Shown: positions 16,691-23,933, counted from the stretch's first letter. The stretch: DNA of 30,896 bases from Brevundimonas sp. UBA5936 (GCA_002430835.1 DJDA01000120.1:1-30896); one strand, 5' to 3'. Notes: generated by a model not told the origin, from the sequence alone. Program-made: numbers and translations.

Positions 16691-17223
16691 GACCAGGTCT
16701 CCGGCGGCAGAAGATCATTGATGCTGAAATCGGCCCGGTCGCACCAGGCGCCCAGCTCCCAGGCCCGCTCCGCCTCGGTCAGACCGCGCGTCAGGACGGT
16801 GTTGGTCGGCGTCTCCTCGACGGCCAGCTCGGCCAGGCGGAAGGGCAGGCCTTCGGCTTTGAGGATGGCTTCCAGCTTGCGCCACAGGGCGATGACCAGG
16901 GCCTCGGTCGTCGGATCGCCGTCCACGGTCAGCACCTGGTTCAGGCGATGCGGCTCGTGCTGCTGGAACCAGGCCAGCAGGGGGTCGGCGCGGTTCAGCT
17001 GGAAGGCGTGATCCAGGCTGCGGTCGACGAAACCGTGCCAACGCGCCTTCAGCCGCTCGAACGAGGCCGCGTGGTTGGAGCCGCCGAAGGCGATCTCGGC
17101 CGTCGGCTCCAGCGTCACCGTCACGAACTCATTGTGTCCATGCGGCACGGCGCATTTCGACCCCGCATCGGCGATCAGCCGGTGCGCCATCGAGAAGCGG
17201 CGAGTGAAACGGACAGCGGGCAT
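16687..17223 (-). CDS. 6-pyruvoyl-tetrahydropterin synthase / 6-carboxytetrahydropterin synthase family protein
   Basis: 178 residues, somewhat longer than the usual 120-150. Zinc ligands fit His14 (FSMAHRL), His28 and His30 (PHGHN), with the catalytic Cys24 retained (SKCAVPHGHN). The Asp-His pair appears in DRSLDHAFQLN and the pterin-binding Glu in AVEETPTNTVL. Homologues convert dihydroneopterin triphosphate to 6-carboxytetrahydropterin (QueD, queuosine path) or to 6-pyruvoyl-tetrahydropterin; some variants feed folate synthesis. No queC or queE is nearby. Coupling to folB and to a FolM-like reductase points to a pterin or folate role, though QueD activity is not excluded. Confidence 0.85.
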   Translation of the reverse strand: MPAVRFTRRFSMAHRLIADAGSKCAVPHGHNEFVTVTLEPTAEIAFGGSNHAASFERLKARWHGFVDRSLDHAFQLNRADPLLAWFQQHEPHRLNQVLTVDGDPTTEALVIALWRKLEAILKAEGLPFRLAELAVEETPTNTVLTRGLTEAERAWELGAWCDRADFSINDLLPPETWS

Positions 17224-17313
17224 GAAGGCCTCAGGATGAATGGCGGCAGCTAAAGCACCAACCTATCGGCAAATAAAGGTCATGTGACGACGAACGCCCT
17301 TGGGCGAACCGCC

Positions 17314-18090
17314 TCAGGCGAACTCCAGATCGCGGTCGCGGCGGGTCAGGCCGGCGCCGGCGTCCACCACCAGGTTCTGCCCCGTCAGGCTGCGCGCCGT
17401 CAGGATGAAGGTCAGGGCGGCCGCCAGATCCTCGACCGCCACCGGCCGCTTCAGCGGCGTGGCCTCGGCCCCCGCCTGATAGTCGGCTTCAGGCCATCCG
17501 GCGGAAGGCAGGGTCAGACCCGGCGCGATGCCGCAGACGCGGATGCGCGGCGCCAGGGCCAGCGCCAGGGCGCCGGTCATATGGGCGATGCCCACGCGGC
17601 TGACGGTATAGGAGAAGAAGTCCGGGTTCGGCGCCGTGACCTTATAGTCCAGCATATTGACCACCACGCCCTCGTCCCCGTCCGGCAGGCGCGCGGCGAA
17701 GTCGCGGATCAGGGCCAGGGGCGCCAGGACGTTGACCTCGTGATGAAGGCGCAGATCCGCCTCCTGGAAGGTCTCCAACTGGTCATAAACGAACAGGGAA
17801 GCGTTGTTGACCAGCGCCCGCAACGGCCCGAAGGCGGCGGCCTGATCCATCAGGGCGGCGCGCCCCCCGGCGTCCGTCAGCTCGGCCTGAACGGCGACGG
17901 CGCGCCGTCCCATGGCCTCGATGGCCTGGACCACGGCCTGCGCGCCTTGCGCGTCCGAGCGATAGTGGACAACGACGTCATGGCCCGCCTGGGCCGCCGC
18001 CTTCGCCAGCACCGCCCCGATCCGGCGCGAGGCGGCCGTGACCAGCGCCACGCCCCTCGAAGGGGCGTCACCCGACCTGGGCTCAGTCAA
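17314..18090 (-). CDS. Short-chain dehydrogenase/reductase, pteridine reductase (FolM)-like, with Arg replacing the catalytic Lys
   Basis: 258 residues from a TTG at 18090, chosen because it gives the usual N-terminal length (about 13 residues before VALVTAASRRIG) and overlaps the stop of the small upstream frame. The nucleotide-binding Rossmann start is TAASRRIG (18-25), and VNNAS (94-98) is the structural motif. HYRS after strand 2 favours NADPH. The usual catalytic Ser position is Asp148 (NMLDYKV), as in FolM-type pteridine reductases. The active-site motif is Tyr161-Thr-Val-Ser-Arg165, where Lys is near-universal in this superfamily. The ending GLTLPSAGWPEADYQ resembles pteridine reductases. 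Likely role: reduction of dihydropterins or dihydrofolate. The Arg substitution leaves activity uncertain. It is followed by the PTPS homologue after 90 bases that include a short hairpin. Confidence 0.8.
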   Translation of the reverse strand: MTEPRSGDAPSRGVALVTAASRRIGAVLAKAAAQAGHDVVVHYRSDAQGAQAVVQAIEAMGRRAVAVQAELTDAGGRAALMDQAAAFGPLRALVNNASLFVYDQLETFQEADLRLHHEVNVLAPLALIRDFAARLPDGDEGVVVNMLDYKVTAPNPDFFSYTVSRVGIAHMTGALALALAPRIRVCGIAPGLTLPSAGWPEADYQAGAEATPLKRPVAVEDLAAALTFILTARSLTGQNLVVDAGAGLTRRDRDLEFA

Positions 18091-18163
18091 CCCGGCCGAA
18101 CTCGAAGTAGTTGAAGGCGGCGACGACGGCGATGAAGGCGAAGATGGTGGCGATGGCCAGCAT
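18083..18163 (-). CDS. 26-residue single-span membrane peptide, coupled to the reductase gene
   Basis: The ATG at 18163 follows AGGAG at good spacing. The frame reads MLAIATIFAFIAVVAAFNYF then EFGRVD and stops with TGA at 18085-18083. Residues 2-17 are an uninterrupted hydrophobic run suited to one transmembrane helix. The tail is short and charged. Its last codons contain the TTG start of the reductase in another frame (GTTGACTGA), an eight-base overlap that implies coupled translation. No function is known. It could be a true small membrane protein or a leader whose translation opens the reductase start. Confidence 0.6.
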   Translation of the reverse strand: MLAIATIFAFIAVVAAFNYFEFGRVD

Positions 18164-18180
18164 GATGGGTCTCCTGTTCC

Positions 18181-18208
18181 GCCCCCGAATAGGGGCAAGC
18201 GCGCCCCT
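18181..18208 (-). promoter_or_regulatory. Pair of mutually exclusive hairpins before the small-peptide/reductase operon
   Basis: Three complementary blocks lie in a row: GCCCC (18181-18185), AGGGGC (18191-18196) and GCCCCT (18203-18208). The middle block can pair with either neighbour. They sit just downstream of the DUF6624 stop and just before the AGGAG of the small membrane peptide. They may end the upstream transcript or control entry to this operon; neither is shown. Confidence 0.35.
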
Positions 18209-18222
18209 GTTCAAGCCATGGC

Positions 18223-18930
18223 TCAGTCGTCAACGACCATGCCGGGCGGAGGCGGCGACAAGGTCTGCGGACATTGCGGCTGACTTTCAAAGTGCGCGCG
18301 ATAGTCGGCGAAGGGGACGGGGAAGGCCATCTCCTCTCGGCGAGCCTCCAAGTCTTCGACACTCTCGATCGGATAGGGCCGCCATTTGCCGTTGTCGCAA
18401 CGAAACTGCGTCCCATAGCGCTGGGGACGTCCCTCGGATGTCGCCAAGCGATCAAACATCATGGCGTAGCTCTGACCGTCGATCTCTCCCGTCGCGACCA
18501 GCGGCTCCAGTACGGGAAGGAAACGCCGCCACAGACCCTCGTCCGAGTGCTGGATAATGTGGAAAGCGGCCGCAGAGGCTTTGTCGCCATATCGACTTTT
18601 CAGGAACCAGCCTTCGGGCGGCGTCATCGCCAGAAGCGCCTGCTGATTTTCCTGGTCCACCGCTTCGATCGCTGCTCCCGCAGCTCGAACCGCCGCCATA
18701 CGCTCCGTGTCCGGTATGCGCGAGAAATCCAAGCGGACAATGACCTGCCGTCCCGCCTGATCCAACTCCCCCATCCGCTCCAGGCGCGCCCTGTCGTCAG
18801 GCGCCGTCCCAAGGACGGCGTGCCGCGCTCGCACCTCTTCAATCGCCATGCTCACTGGCGCGATGATCTCCTGCGTCTCAGGCGAAAGCGCCTGAAGTTG
18901 AAGCCCCAACATGACCGCCGCCAGCAACAT
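18223..18930 (-). CDS. Secreted DUF6624-like protein
   Basis: 235 residues from the ATG at 18930 (MLLAAVMLGLQLQAL). An ATG 36 bases upstream would put charged residues before the hydrophobic segment, so the shorter start is preferred. The N-terminus looks like a weak or short export signal. The body shows the DUF6624 pattern: RMGELDQAGRQ, a Gly-Trp motif (PPEGWFLKSRYGDKAS), AAFHIIQHSDEGLWRRFLPVL, then the tail MFDRLATSEGRPQRYGTQF. The family's function is unknown. The protein ends in a Pro-rich stretch (LSPPPPGMVVDD). It is divergent from the Nudix gene across 79 bases. Confidence 0.75.
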   Translation of the reverse strand: MLLAAVMLGLQLQALSPETQEIIAPVSMAIEEVRARHAVLGTAPDDRARLERMGELDQAGRQVIVRLDFSRIPDTERMAAVRAAGAAIEAVDQENQQALLAMTPPEGWFLKSRYGDKASAAAFHIIQHSDEGLWRRFLPVLEPLVATGEIDGQSYAMMFDRLATSEGRPQRYGTQFRCDNGKWRPYPIESVEDLEARREEMAFPVPFADYRAHFESQPQCPQTLSPPPPGMVVDD

Positions 18931-19009
18931 CGTCGCCCCCCGTTCCTCTTCATAGCAGACTACCACAAGCCATGGTGCGCCCTACCATCCGCCATGCCAT
19001 GCTTGCCGA

Positions 19010-19483
19010 ATGACCACCTGGCGCACTCGCATCGAACCCTTCACCCGGCCGCTGTTCTTCGCTTGGTCGCGAATGAGCCGGGGGATGACGCTGGGCGTGC
19101 GCGGCGCCGTGGTCGACGGCGAGGGCCGGGTGTTGCTGGTCAAGCATACGTACTTGGAAGGCTGGTGGCTGCCCGGCGGCGGGGTGGACAAGGGCGAGAC
19201 GACGCAAGCCGCCGTCATCCGCGAACTGCGCGAAGAAGCCGGACTGATTGTCCGGGGCGAGCCGCGCCTCTTGTCGGTTCACTCCAACGAACGCTTCTTT
19301 CCGGGGGATCACGTGCTGGTCTTTCGCATCGACGCCTTCGACCTGACCGAGCGGACCAGCCACGGCGAGATCGCCGAGATCGGCTGGTTTCACCCCGACG
19401 CCCTGCCCGAAGACACGACCCGCGCCACCCGCGACCGTCTGGCCGAGATCTTCGGCGGCGCCGCGCCTGATCCGAACTGGTGA
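19010..19483 (+). CDS. Nudix hydrolase
   Basis: 157 residues. The complete Nudix box is present around residues 61-83: Gly-x5-Glu-x7-Arg-Glu-Leu-x-Glu-Glu-x-Gly-Leu, spanning WLPGGGVDKGETTQAAVIRE and on to LREEAGL. The family hydrolyses nucleoside diphosphates linked to another group, with Mg2+ held by the box glutamates. The N-terminal RTRIEPFTRPLFFAWSRMSR is shared with alphaproteobacterial Nudix proteins of unknown substrate. Its stop overlaps or lies just before the next gene's start (TGA at 19481-19483), which suggests an operon with the transporter and perhaps uvrC. Substrate unknown. Confidence 0.9.
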   Translation: MTTWRTRIEPFTRPLFFAWSRMSRGMTLGVRGAVVDGEGRVLLVKHTYLEGWWLPGGGVDKGETTQAAVIRELREEAGLIVRGEPRLLSVHSNERFFPGDHVLVFRIDAFDLTERTSHGEIAEIGWFHPDALPEDTTRATRDRLAEIFGGAAPDPNW

Positions 19484-19491
19484 GATCGCCG

Positions 19492-19938
19492 ATGCAGCTT
19501 CCCGTCCTCGCCCTGCTGGCCATGATCCTGGGCGGCGCCGCCACCGCCCTGCAGGGACCGACCAATGCGCGGCTGGCCAGCGCCGTCGGCTCGCCGGTCA
19601 ATGCGGCGCTCGTCTCCTTCTTCGTGGGAACAGTCGCCCTGGCCCTCGTCGCCGTGACGCTGCAGGCCCGGCCGGACGTGCAGGCGATGAAGGCCCTGCC
19701 TGCCTGGGCATGGCTGGGCGGCCTCTACGGCTGCGTCTTCGTGGTGGCCGCCGCCTGGGGCGTGCCCAAGATCGGCGTGGCGCTGACCATCACCCTGATG
19801 GTGGCGGGCCAGCTGGCGCTGAGCCTGATCCTCGACCATTTCGGCGTCATGGGCGTGCCGCAGCAGCCGATCAGCCTGACCCGCGTCGCCGGAGTGCTGC
19901 TGGTGATCGGCGGGGTGCTTCTGGTCCGGCGCGGCTGA
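19492..19938 (+). CDS. DMT-superfamily membrane protein (YdcZ/DUF606-like)
   Basis: 148 residues from the ATG at 19492. A GTG at 19480 would add four residues and overlap the Nudix stop by four bases. Five hydrophobic segments are visible, the usual size for single-unit DMT proteins: LALLAMILGGAATALQG, NAALVSFFVGTVALALVAVT, WLGGLYGCVFVVAAAW, IGVALTITLMVAGQLALSLI and RVAGVLLVIGGVLLVRRG. The N-terminal GGAATALQGPTNARLA is characteristic of this family. Related proteins act as small-molecule exporters, often as dimers; the substrate is unknown. uvrC starts 17 bases downstream. Confidence 0.88.
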   Translation: MQLPVLALLAMILGGAATALQGPTNARLASAVGSPVNAALVSFFVGTVALALVAVTLQARPDVQAMKALPAWAWLGGLYGCVFVVAAAWGVPKIGVALTITLMVAGQLALSLILDHFGVMGVPQQPISLTRVAGVLLVIGGVLLVRRG

Positions 19939-19954
19939 GCCTATATCCCGGCTG

Positions 19955-21853
19955 ATGACCGACCCGACGCCCGACATTCCGGAGACGCCCGACTCGCAGG
20001 CGAACGCCCTTCCGCTTCAGGCCGCCGAACTGATCGCGGACGAGGCCCGGCGCGCGCCCGACAAGCCCGGCGTCTATCGCATGTACGGCGAGGACGGCGC
20101 CTGCCTCTATGTCGGCAAGGCCAAGTCGCTGAAGAAGCGCGTGGTCCAATACGCGCAAGGCCGCTTCCACACCCAGCGCATCGGCCTGATGGTGTCGCTG
20201 ACCCGCGCGATGGAGCTGGTCGTCACGGCGTCCGAGACCGAGGCCCTGCTGCTCGAATCGAACTTCATCAAGAAGTTGAAGCCTCGATTCAACGTCCTTC
20301 TGCGCGACGACAAGTCCTTCGCCGAACTGATGATCCGTCGCGACCACCGCGCGCCTCAGGTCAGGAAGCATCGCGGCGCCCATACGATTCCCGGCGACTA
20401 CTTCGGCCCCTTCGCCTCGACCTGGGCGGTCAACCACACCCTGAACACGCTTCAGAAGGCCTTCCTGCTGCGGTCCTGTTCGGACAGCGTCTATGAGACG
20501 CGCACCCGCCCCTGCATGCTGCACCAGATCAAGCGCTGCTCGGCGCCCTGCACCGGCCTGATCAGCCTTGAGGACTACGGCGATCTGGTCACGGAGGCGG
20601 AGCAGTTCCTGCGCGGCAAGTCGCGCGCCGTCATCGGCCGCCTGTCGCAGGAGATGCAGGCGGCGTCCGACGACCTCGACTTCGAGACCGCCGCCCGCGT
20701 GCGCGACCGCATCCGCGCCCTGTCGGCCATCGCCATGGAGAACAGCGTCAACGCCGAGGGCGTGGCCGAGGCCGACGTCTTCGCCCTGCACGCCGAGGGC
20801 GGCCAGGCCTGCGTCCAGGTCTTCTTCTATCGCGCGGGCCAGAACTGGGGCGGCCGGGCCTATTTCCCGCGCGTGGACAAGACCGACAGCGACCCGGAAA
20901 TCCTCGCCGCCTTCCTGGGCCAGTTCTATGAGGACAAGCCGGTCCCGCGCCTGATCCTGTCCAACGTCCGCCCGCATGAGCTGGAGCTGCTGGAGGAAGC
21001 TTTCAGCATGAAGGCCGAACACAGGGTCGAGATCGCCCGCCCCCAGCGCGGCGGCAAGGCCAGCCTGGTCGACCACGCCCTGACCAACGCCCGCGAGGCG
21101 CTGGGCCGCAAGCTGGCCGAAAACTCGGCCCAGTCGAAGATTCTGGACGAGGTGTGCGAGGCCTTCGGCCTGGACGCCCGGCCCGAGCGGATCGAGGTCT
21201 ATGACAACGCCCACATTCAGGGAACGAACGCCGTCGGCGGCATGATCGTCGCGGGGCCCGACGGCTTCCGCAAGAACCAGTACCGCAAGTTCAACATCAA
21301 GGGCGAAGACCTGGCCCCCGGCGACGACTACGGCATGATGAGCGAGGTCATGCGCCGCCGCTTCGGCAAGCTGGTCAAGGACGAGGAGGCCGGAGAGGCG
21401 GTCGAGCGCCCCGACCTGCTGCTAGTCGACGGCGGGGCGGGCCAGCTGGCCGAGGTGCTGGCCGTCATGGCCGACCTGGGCGTCGACGACATCGCCGTGG
21501 TCGGCGTGGCCAAGGGGCCGGACCGCGACGCGGGCAAGGAGCATTTCTTCATGCCCGGCAAGCCGCCCTTCATGTTGCCGCTGAAGAGCCCGGCGCTCTA
21601 CTATATCCAGCGGCTGCGCGACGAGGCGCACCGCTTCGCCAACGGCGCCCACGCCAAGCGCCGCTCCATGGACATCAAGAAGAACCCACTGGACGAAATC
21701 GAAGGCGTCGGGCCGGGACGCAAGAAGGCCCTGCTGCACGCCTTCGGCTCGGCCAAGGGGGTCAGCCGCGCCTCGGTCGCCGATCTGGTCAAGGTGGACG
21801 GCGTCAGCCAGGCGCTGGCCGAACGCATCCACGGCTTCTTTCACAAGTCGTGA
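19955..21853 (+). CDS. uvrC: UvrABC excision nuclease subunit C
   Basis: 632 residues. UvrC makes the dual incisions around DNA damage once UvrB is bound. Visible in order: the GIY-YIG nuclease domain (KPGVYRMYGEDGACLYVGKA, about residues 37-56, 3'-side incision); a UVR domain (QEMQAASDDLDFETAARVRD, about 230-250) matching the one in UvrB; the RNase H-like nuclease domain with IEVYDNAHIQGTNAVGGMIV and LLLVDGGAGQL (5'-side incision); and C-terminal helix-hairpin-helix motifs (DEIEGVGPGRKKALL, then VKVDGVSQALAERI). Length and domain order are normal, with a short Pro-rich N-terminal leader. The neighbouring pgsA recalls the uvrC-pgsA pairing seen in other proteobacteria. Confidence 0.97.
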   Translation: MTDPTPDIPETPDSQANALPLQAAELIADEARRAPDKPGVYRMYGEDGACLYVGKAKSLKKRVVQYAQGRFHTQRIGLMVSLTRAMELVVTASETEALLLESNFIKKLKPRFNVLLRDDKSFAELMIRRDHRAPQVRKHRGAHTIPGDYFGPFASTWAVNHTLNTLQKAFLLRSCSDSVYETRTRPCMLHQIKRCSAPCTGLISLEDYGDLVTEAEQFLRGKSRAVIGRLSQEMQAASDDLDFETAARVRDRIRALSAIAMENSVNAEGVAEADVFALHAEGGQACVQVFFYRAGQNWGGRAYFPRVDKTDSDPEILAAFLGQFYEDKPVPRLILSNVRPHELELLEEAFSMKAEHRVEIARPQRGGKASLVDHALTNAREALGRKLAENSAQSKILDEVCEAFGLDARPERIEVYDNAHIQGTNAVGGMIVAGPDGFRKNQYRKFNIKGEDLAPGDDYGMMSEVMRRRFGKLVKDEEAGEAVERPDLLLVDGGAGQLAEVLAVMADLGVDDIAVVGVAKGPDRDAGKEHFFMPGKPPFMLPLKSPALYYIQRLRDEAHRFANGAHAKRRSMDIKKNPLDEIEGVGPGRKKALLHAFGSAKGVSRASVADLVKVDGVSQALAERIHGFFHKS

Positions 21854-21907
21854 AGGACGCCGATTTCGGGTTGAGCGACCAACCGTCGCGGGTCTAGGAA
21901 GCGCTTC

Positions 21908-22522
21908 ATGACCAACGAATTGACCAAGGGCTATCACCGCTTCCGCCAGAATCGGTGGCCGTCCGAACGCGCCGAATACGAAGCCCTGGCCGCCAACGGT
22001 CAGAAGCCGCACACCCTGGTCGTGGCCTGTTCCGACAGCCGCGCCGACCCGGCCCTGATCTTCGACACGGCACCGGGCGAGCTGTTCGTGGTGCGCAACG
22101 TCGCCAATCTGGTCCCGCCCTATCAGCCCGACGGCAAGCTGCACGGCGTCTCTGCGGCGCTGGAGTTCGGCGTCAATGTGCTGAAGGTCAAACACGTCGT
22201 CGTCATGGGCCACGCCTCCTGCGGCGGGGTGAACGCCATGCTGAACGGCGCGCCCGCCAACTGTCAGGACTTCGTCGCCCCCTGGGTCGAGCAGGCCGCC
22301 CCCAGCGTGCGCCGCGCGGTCGAGACCCTGCCCGCCGAACAGGTCGAGTGCGCGGCCGAAGAGGCCGTGGTGCGCCTGTCGCTGGACAATCTGCGCACCT
22401 TCCCCTGGATCGCGGAAAAGGAGGCGGCGGGCGAACTGAAGCTCAGCGGCCTGCATTTCGGCATCGCGCTGGGCATCCTGTCCAAGCTGACGGGACCGGG
22501 GCGGTTCGAGCGGCTGGACTGA
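21908..22522 (+). CDS. Beta-class carbonic anhydrase
   Basis: 204 residues, preceded by GGAAG at ribosome-site distance. The zinc site is Cys41 (VACSDSRAD, with Asp43-Arg45 as the gating pair), His102 and Cys105 (MGHASCGGV), as in beta-carbonic anhydrases. The enzyme interconverts CO2 and bicarbonate in the cytoplasm. Length is standard (about 200-220), and VVRNVANLVPPYQPDGK and HGVSAALEFGVN are conserved family segments. It lies between uvrC and pgsA with gaps of 54 and 79 bases, so it may be on the same transcript. No transporter of the SulP type is beside it. Confidence 0.95.
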   Translation: MTNELTKGYHRFRQNRWPSERAEYEALAANGQKPHTLVVACSDSRADPALIFDTAPGELFVVRNVANLVPPYQPDGKLHGVSAALEFGVNVLKVKHVVVMGHASCGGVNAMLNGAPANCQDFVAPWVEQAAPSVRRAVETLPAEQVECAAEEAVVRLSLDNLRTFPWIAEKEAAGELKLSGLHFGIALGILSKLTGPGRFERLD

Positions 22523-22601
22523 GGACGCCCTCGCCGCTCAGCCCGCCCTCGCCTCTGGCCGCGAACCGTGGCACACCCGGCGTGTTGCAACGGAAGACGT
22601 C

Positions 22602-23228
22602 ATGGCCCCTGCCTACAAAGCCATCCCCAACATCCTGACCAGCCTGCGGCTGGCGGCCGGGATCGTCATGTTCCTGCTGCTGGCGGGCGCGACCAGCGGC
22701 TTTCCCTTCGTCTCGGCCTGGCTGAGCCCTGACGACCAGTTCGCCATGTACCGGACGGGCTTCTGGATCTTCGTCATCGCCGCCTCAACGGACTGGATCG
22801 ACGGCTATCTGGCCCGTCGCTGGAACGCCACCACGCGCTGGGGCGCCATCCTTGACCCGATCGCCGACAAGATCCTGGTCACCGGCGCCGTGCTGGGCGT
22901 GCTGACCTCAGGTTCGGTACAGCAGATCATCATTCCGTGCGGCCTGATCCTGTTCCGCGAGTTCGCCGTTTCGGCCCTGCGCGAAACCATGGCCGGGCGC
23001 ATCAACCTGCCGGTGACCCTCGCCGCCAAGTGGAAGACGACGTTGCAGATGGTGGCGCTGGGCTGCCAGCTGTTCGCCCGCAACTGGGACGGCTGGGGTC
23101 TGCCGTTCGACTACCTGCCCGCCTTCCAGCTGTTCTCCGACGCCCTGATCTGGCTGGCCGCCCTGGTGACGCTGTGGACCGGCTGGCAGTATTTCAGCGC
23201 CGCCCAGAAGCAGATGCGGGATCTCTAA
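22602..23228 (+). CDS. pgsA: CDP-diacylglycerol-glycerol-3-phosphate 3-phosphatidyltransferase
   Basis: 208 residues, GGAAG ribosome site. The full CDP-alcohol phosphotransferase motif D-x2-D-G-x2-A-R-x8-G-x3-D-x3-D is present (DWIDGYLARRWNATTRWGAI through LDPIADK, about residues 66-92). Several membrane helices surround it, and the start IPNILTSLRLAAG is typical of PgsA. The enzyme makes phosphatidylglycerol phosphate at the inner membrane, the committed step to phosphatidylglycerol and cardiolipin. It could in principle be another CDP-alcohol transferase, but N-terminal sequence, length and uvrC proximity favour PgsA. A structured repeat follows two bases after its stop. Confidence 0.92.
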   Translation: MAPAYKAIPNILTSLRLAAGIVMFLLLAGATSGFPFVSAWLSPDDQFAMYRTGFWIFVIAASTDWIDGYLARRWNATTRWGAILDPIADKILVTGAVLGVLTSGSVQQIIIPCGLILFREFAVSALRETMAGRINLPVTLAAKWKTTLQMVALGCQLFARNWDGWGLPFDYLPAFQLFSDALIWLAALVTLWTGWQYFSAAQKQMRDL

Positions 23229-23230
23229 AT

Positions 23231-23283
23231 CCTTCTCCCCTTGAGGGAGAAGGTGGCAGGCGGAGCCTGACGGATGAGGGGTG
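23231..23283 (+). repeat. Structured intergenic repeat, copy 1 (3' of pgsA)
   Basis: 53 bases made of a stem (CCTTCTCCC ... GGGAGAAGG), a second small hairpin CAGGC-GGA-GCCTG, and the constant tail CGGATGAGGGGTG. It begins two bases after the pgsA stop. The reverse-oriented relative at 23350-23402 has the same length and layout. It may serve as a terminator for pgsA, though no T-run follows. Confidence 0.8.
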
Positions 23284-23349
23284 CCGGCGGCGCGGGTTGA
23301 AAATTCAGCCTCCGCAGCCTGCGCCCCTTTTTTCTTGCCGTCGCGCTCA

Positions 23350-23402
23350 CACCCCTCATCCGAGCGCCTTCGGCGCCCACCTTCTCCCACAAGGGAAGAA
23401 GG
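23350..23402 (-). repeat. Structured intergenic repeat, copy 2 (3' of GNAT gene)
   Basis: Read on the minus strand it starts three bases after the stop of the GNAT gene. It repeats the layout of copy 1: stem, small hairpin GCGCC-GAA-GGCGC, tail CGGATGAGGGGTG. The second hairpin differs from copy 1 at several bases in both arms yet keeps its pairing. Confidence 0.8.
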
Positions 23403-23405
23403 ACG

Positions 23406-23933
23406 TCAGAGCGTCTTTTCGAGCACCACGAACTCCAGCTCGCGTGTGCGCGGCAGGCCGAAGCGTTCGTCATCCATCGGGAAGGGCCGCGTCTCGCCGG
23501 TCAGGCGATAGCCGCGCCGCTCGTACCAGGCGATCAGTTCGGCGCGCTGACGGATGACGGTCATCTCCATGCGCGTCGCGCCGAAACGGACGGCGGCTTC
23601 GGCCTCGGCGGCGTCGATCAGCAAGCGGCCCAGACCGCCTGCCTGACGCCCCGGATCTACAGTCAGCAGACCCAGATAGGACAGGCCCTGCCCCTGATCC
23701 GCAACCTGGACGCAGCCGGCCAGGACGCCGTCGATCTCGGCCAGCAGCAGCACCCGCGACGCATCGGTCAGGATGTCACGCAGCTCCGCCTCATCCGTGC
23801 GCTGGCCATCCAGAAGGTCGGCTTCATGGGTCCAGCCGGCCTTGGCGCTGTCGCCGCGATAGGCGCTTTCGATCAGGCGGTGCAGCGCCGGAACATCGTC
23901 CGGTGCCGCAGGGCGGAAGGTCGCTTCGCTCAC
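23406..23933 (-). CDS. GNAT-family N-acetyltransferase
   Basis: 175 residues from a GTG at 23933 that overlaps the stop of the S46 peptidase gene by four bases (GTGA). The GNAT fold is evident: N-terminal TFRPAAPDDVPALHRLIESA, acetyl-CoA motif A LGLLTVDPGRQAGGLGRLLI (Arg/Gln-x-x-Gly-x-Gly loop), and the C-terminal WYERRGYRLTGETRPFP. The family transfers acetyl groups from acetyl-CoA to amines; the acceptor is unknown. Coupling to an exported peptidase may only be convenience of transcription, or may hint at modification of imported peptides or amino acids, which is speculation. Confidence 0.9.
   Translation of the reverse strand: MSEATFRPAAPDDVPALHRLIESAYRGDSAKAGWTHEADLLDGQRTDEAELRDILTDASRVLLLAEIDGVLAGCVQVADQGQGLSYLGLLTVDPGRQAGGLGRLLIDAAEAEAAVRFGATRMEMTVIRQRAELIAWYERRGYRLTGETRPFPMDDERFGLPRTRELEFVVLEKTL

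Noticed and set aside
16687..17223. Naming the PTPS homologue queD
   Set aside because: No other queuosine gene is present and its partners are folate-type genes, so the symbol would overstate what is seen.
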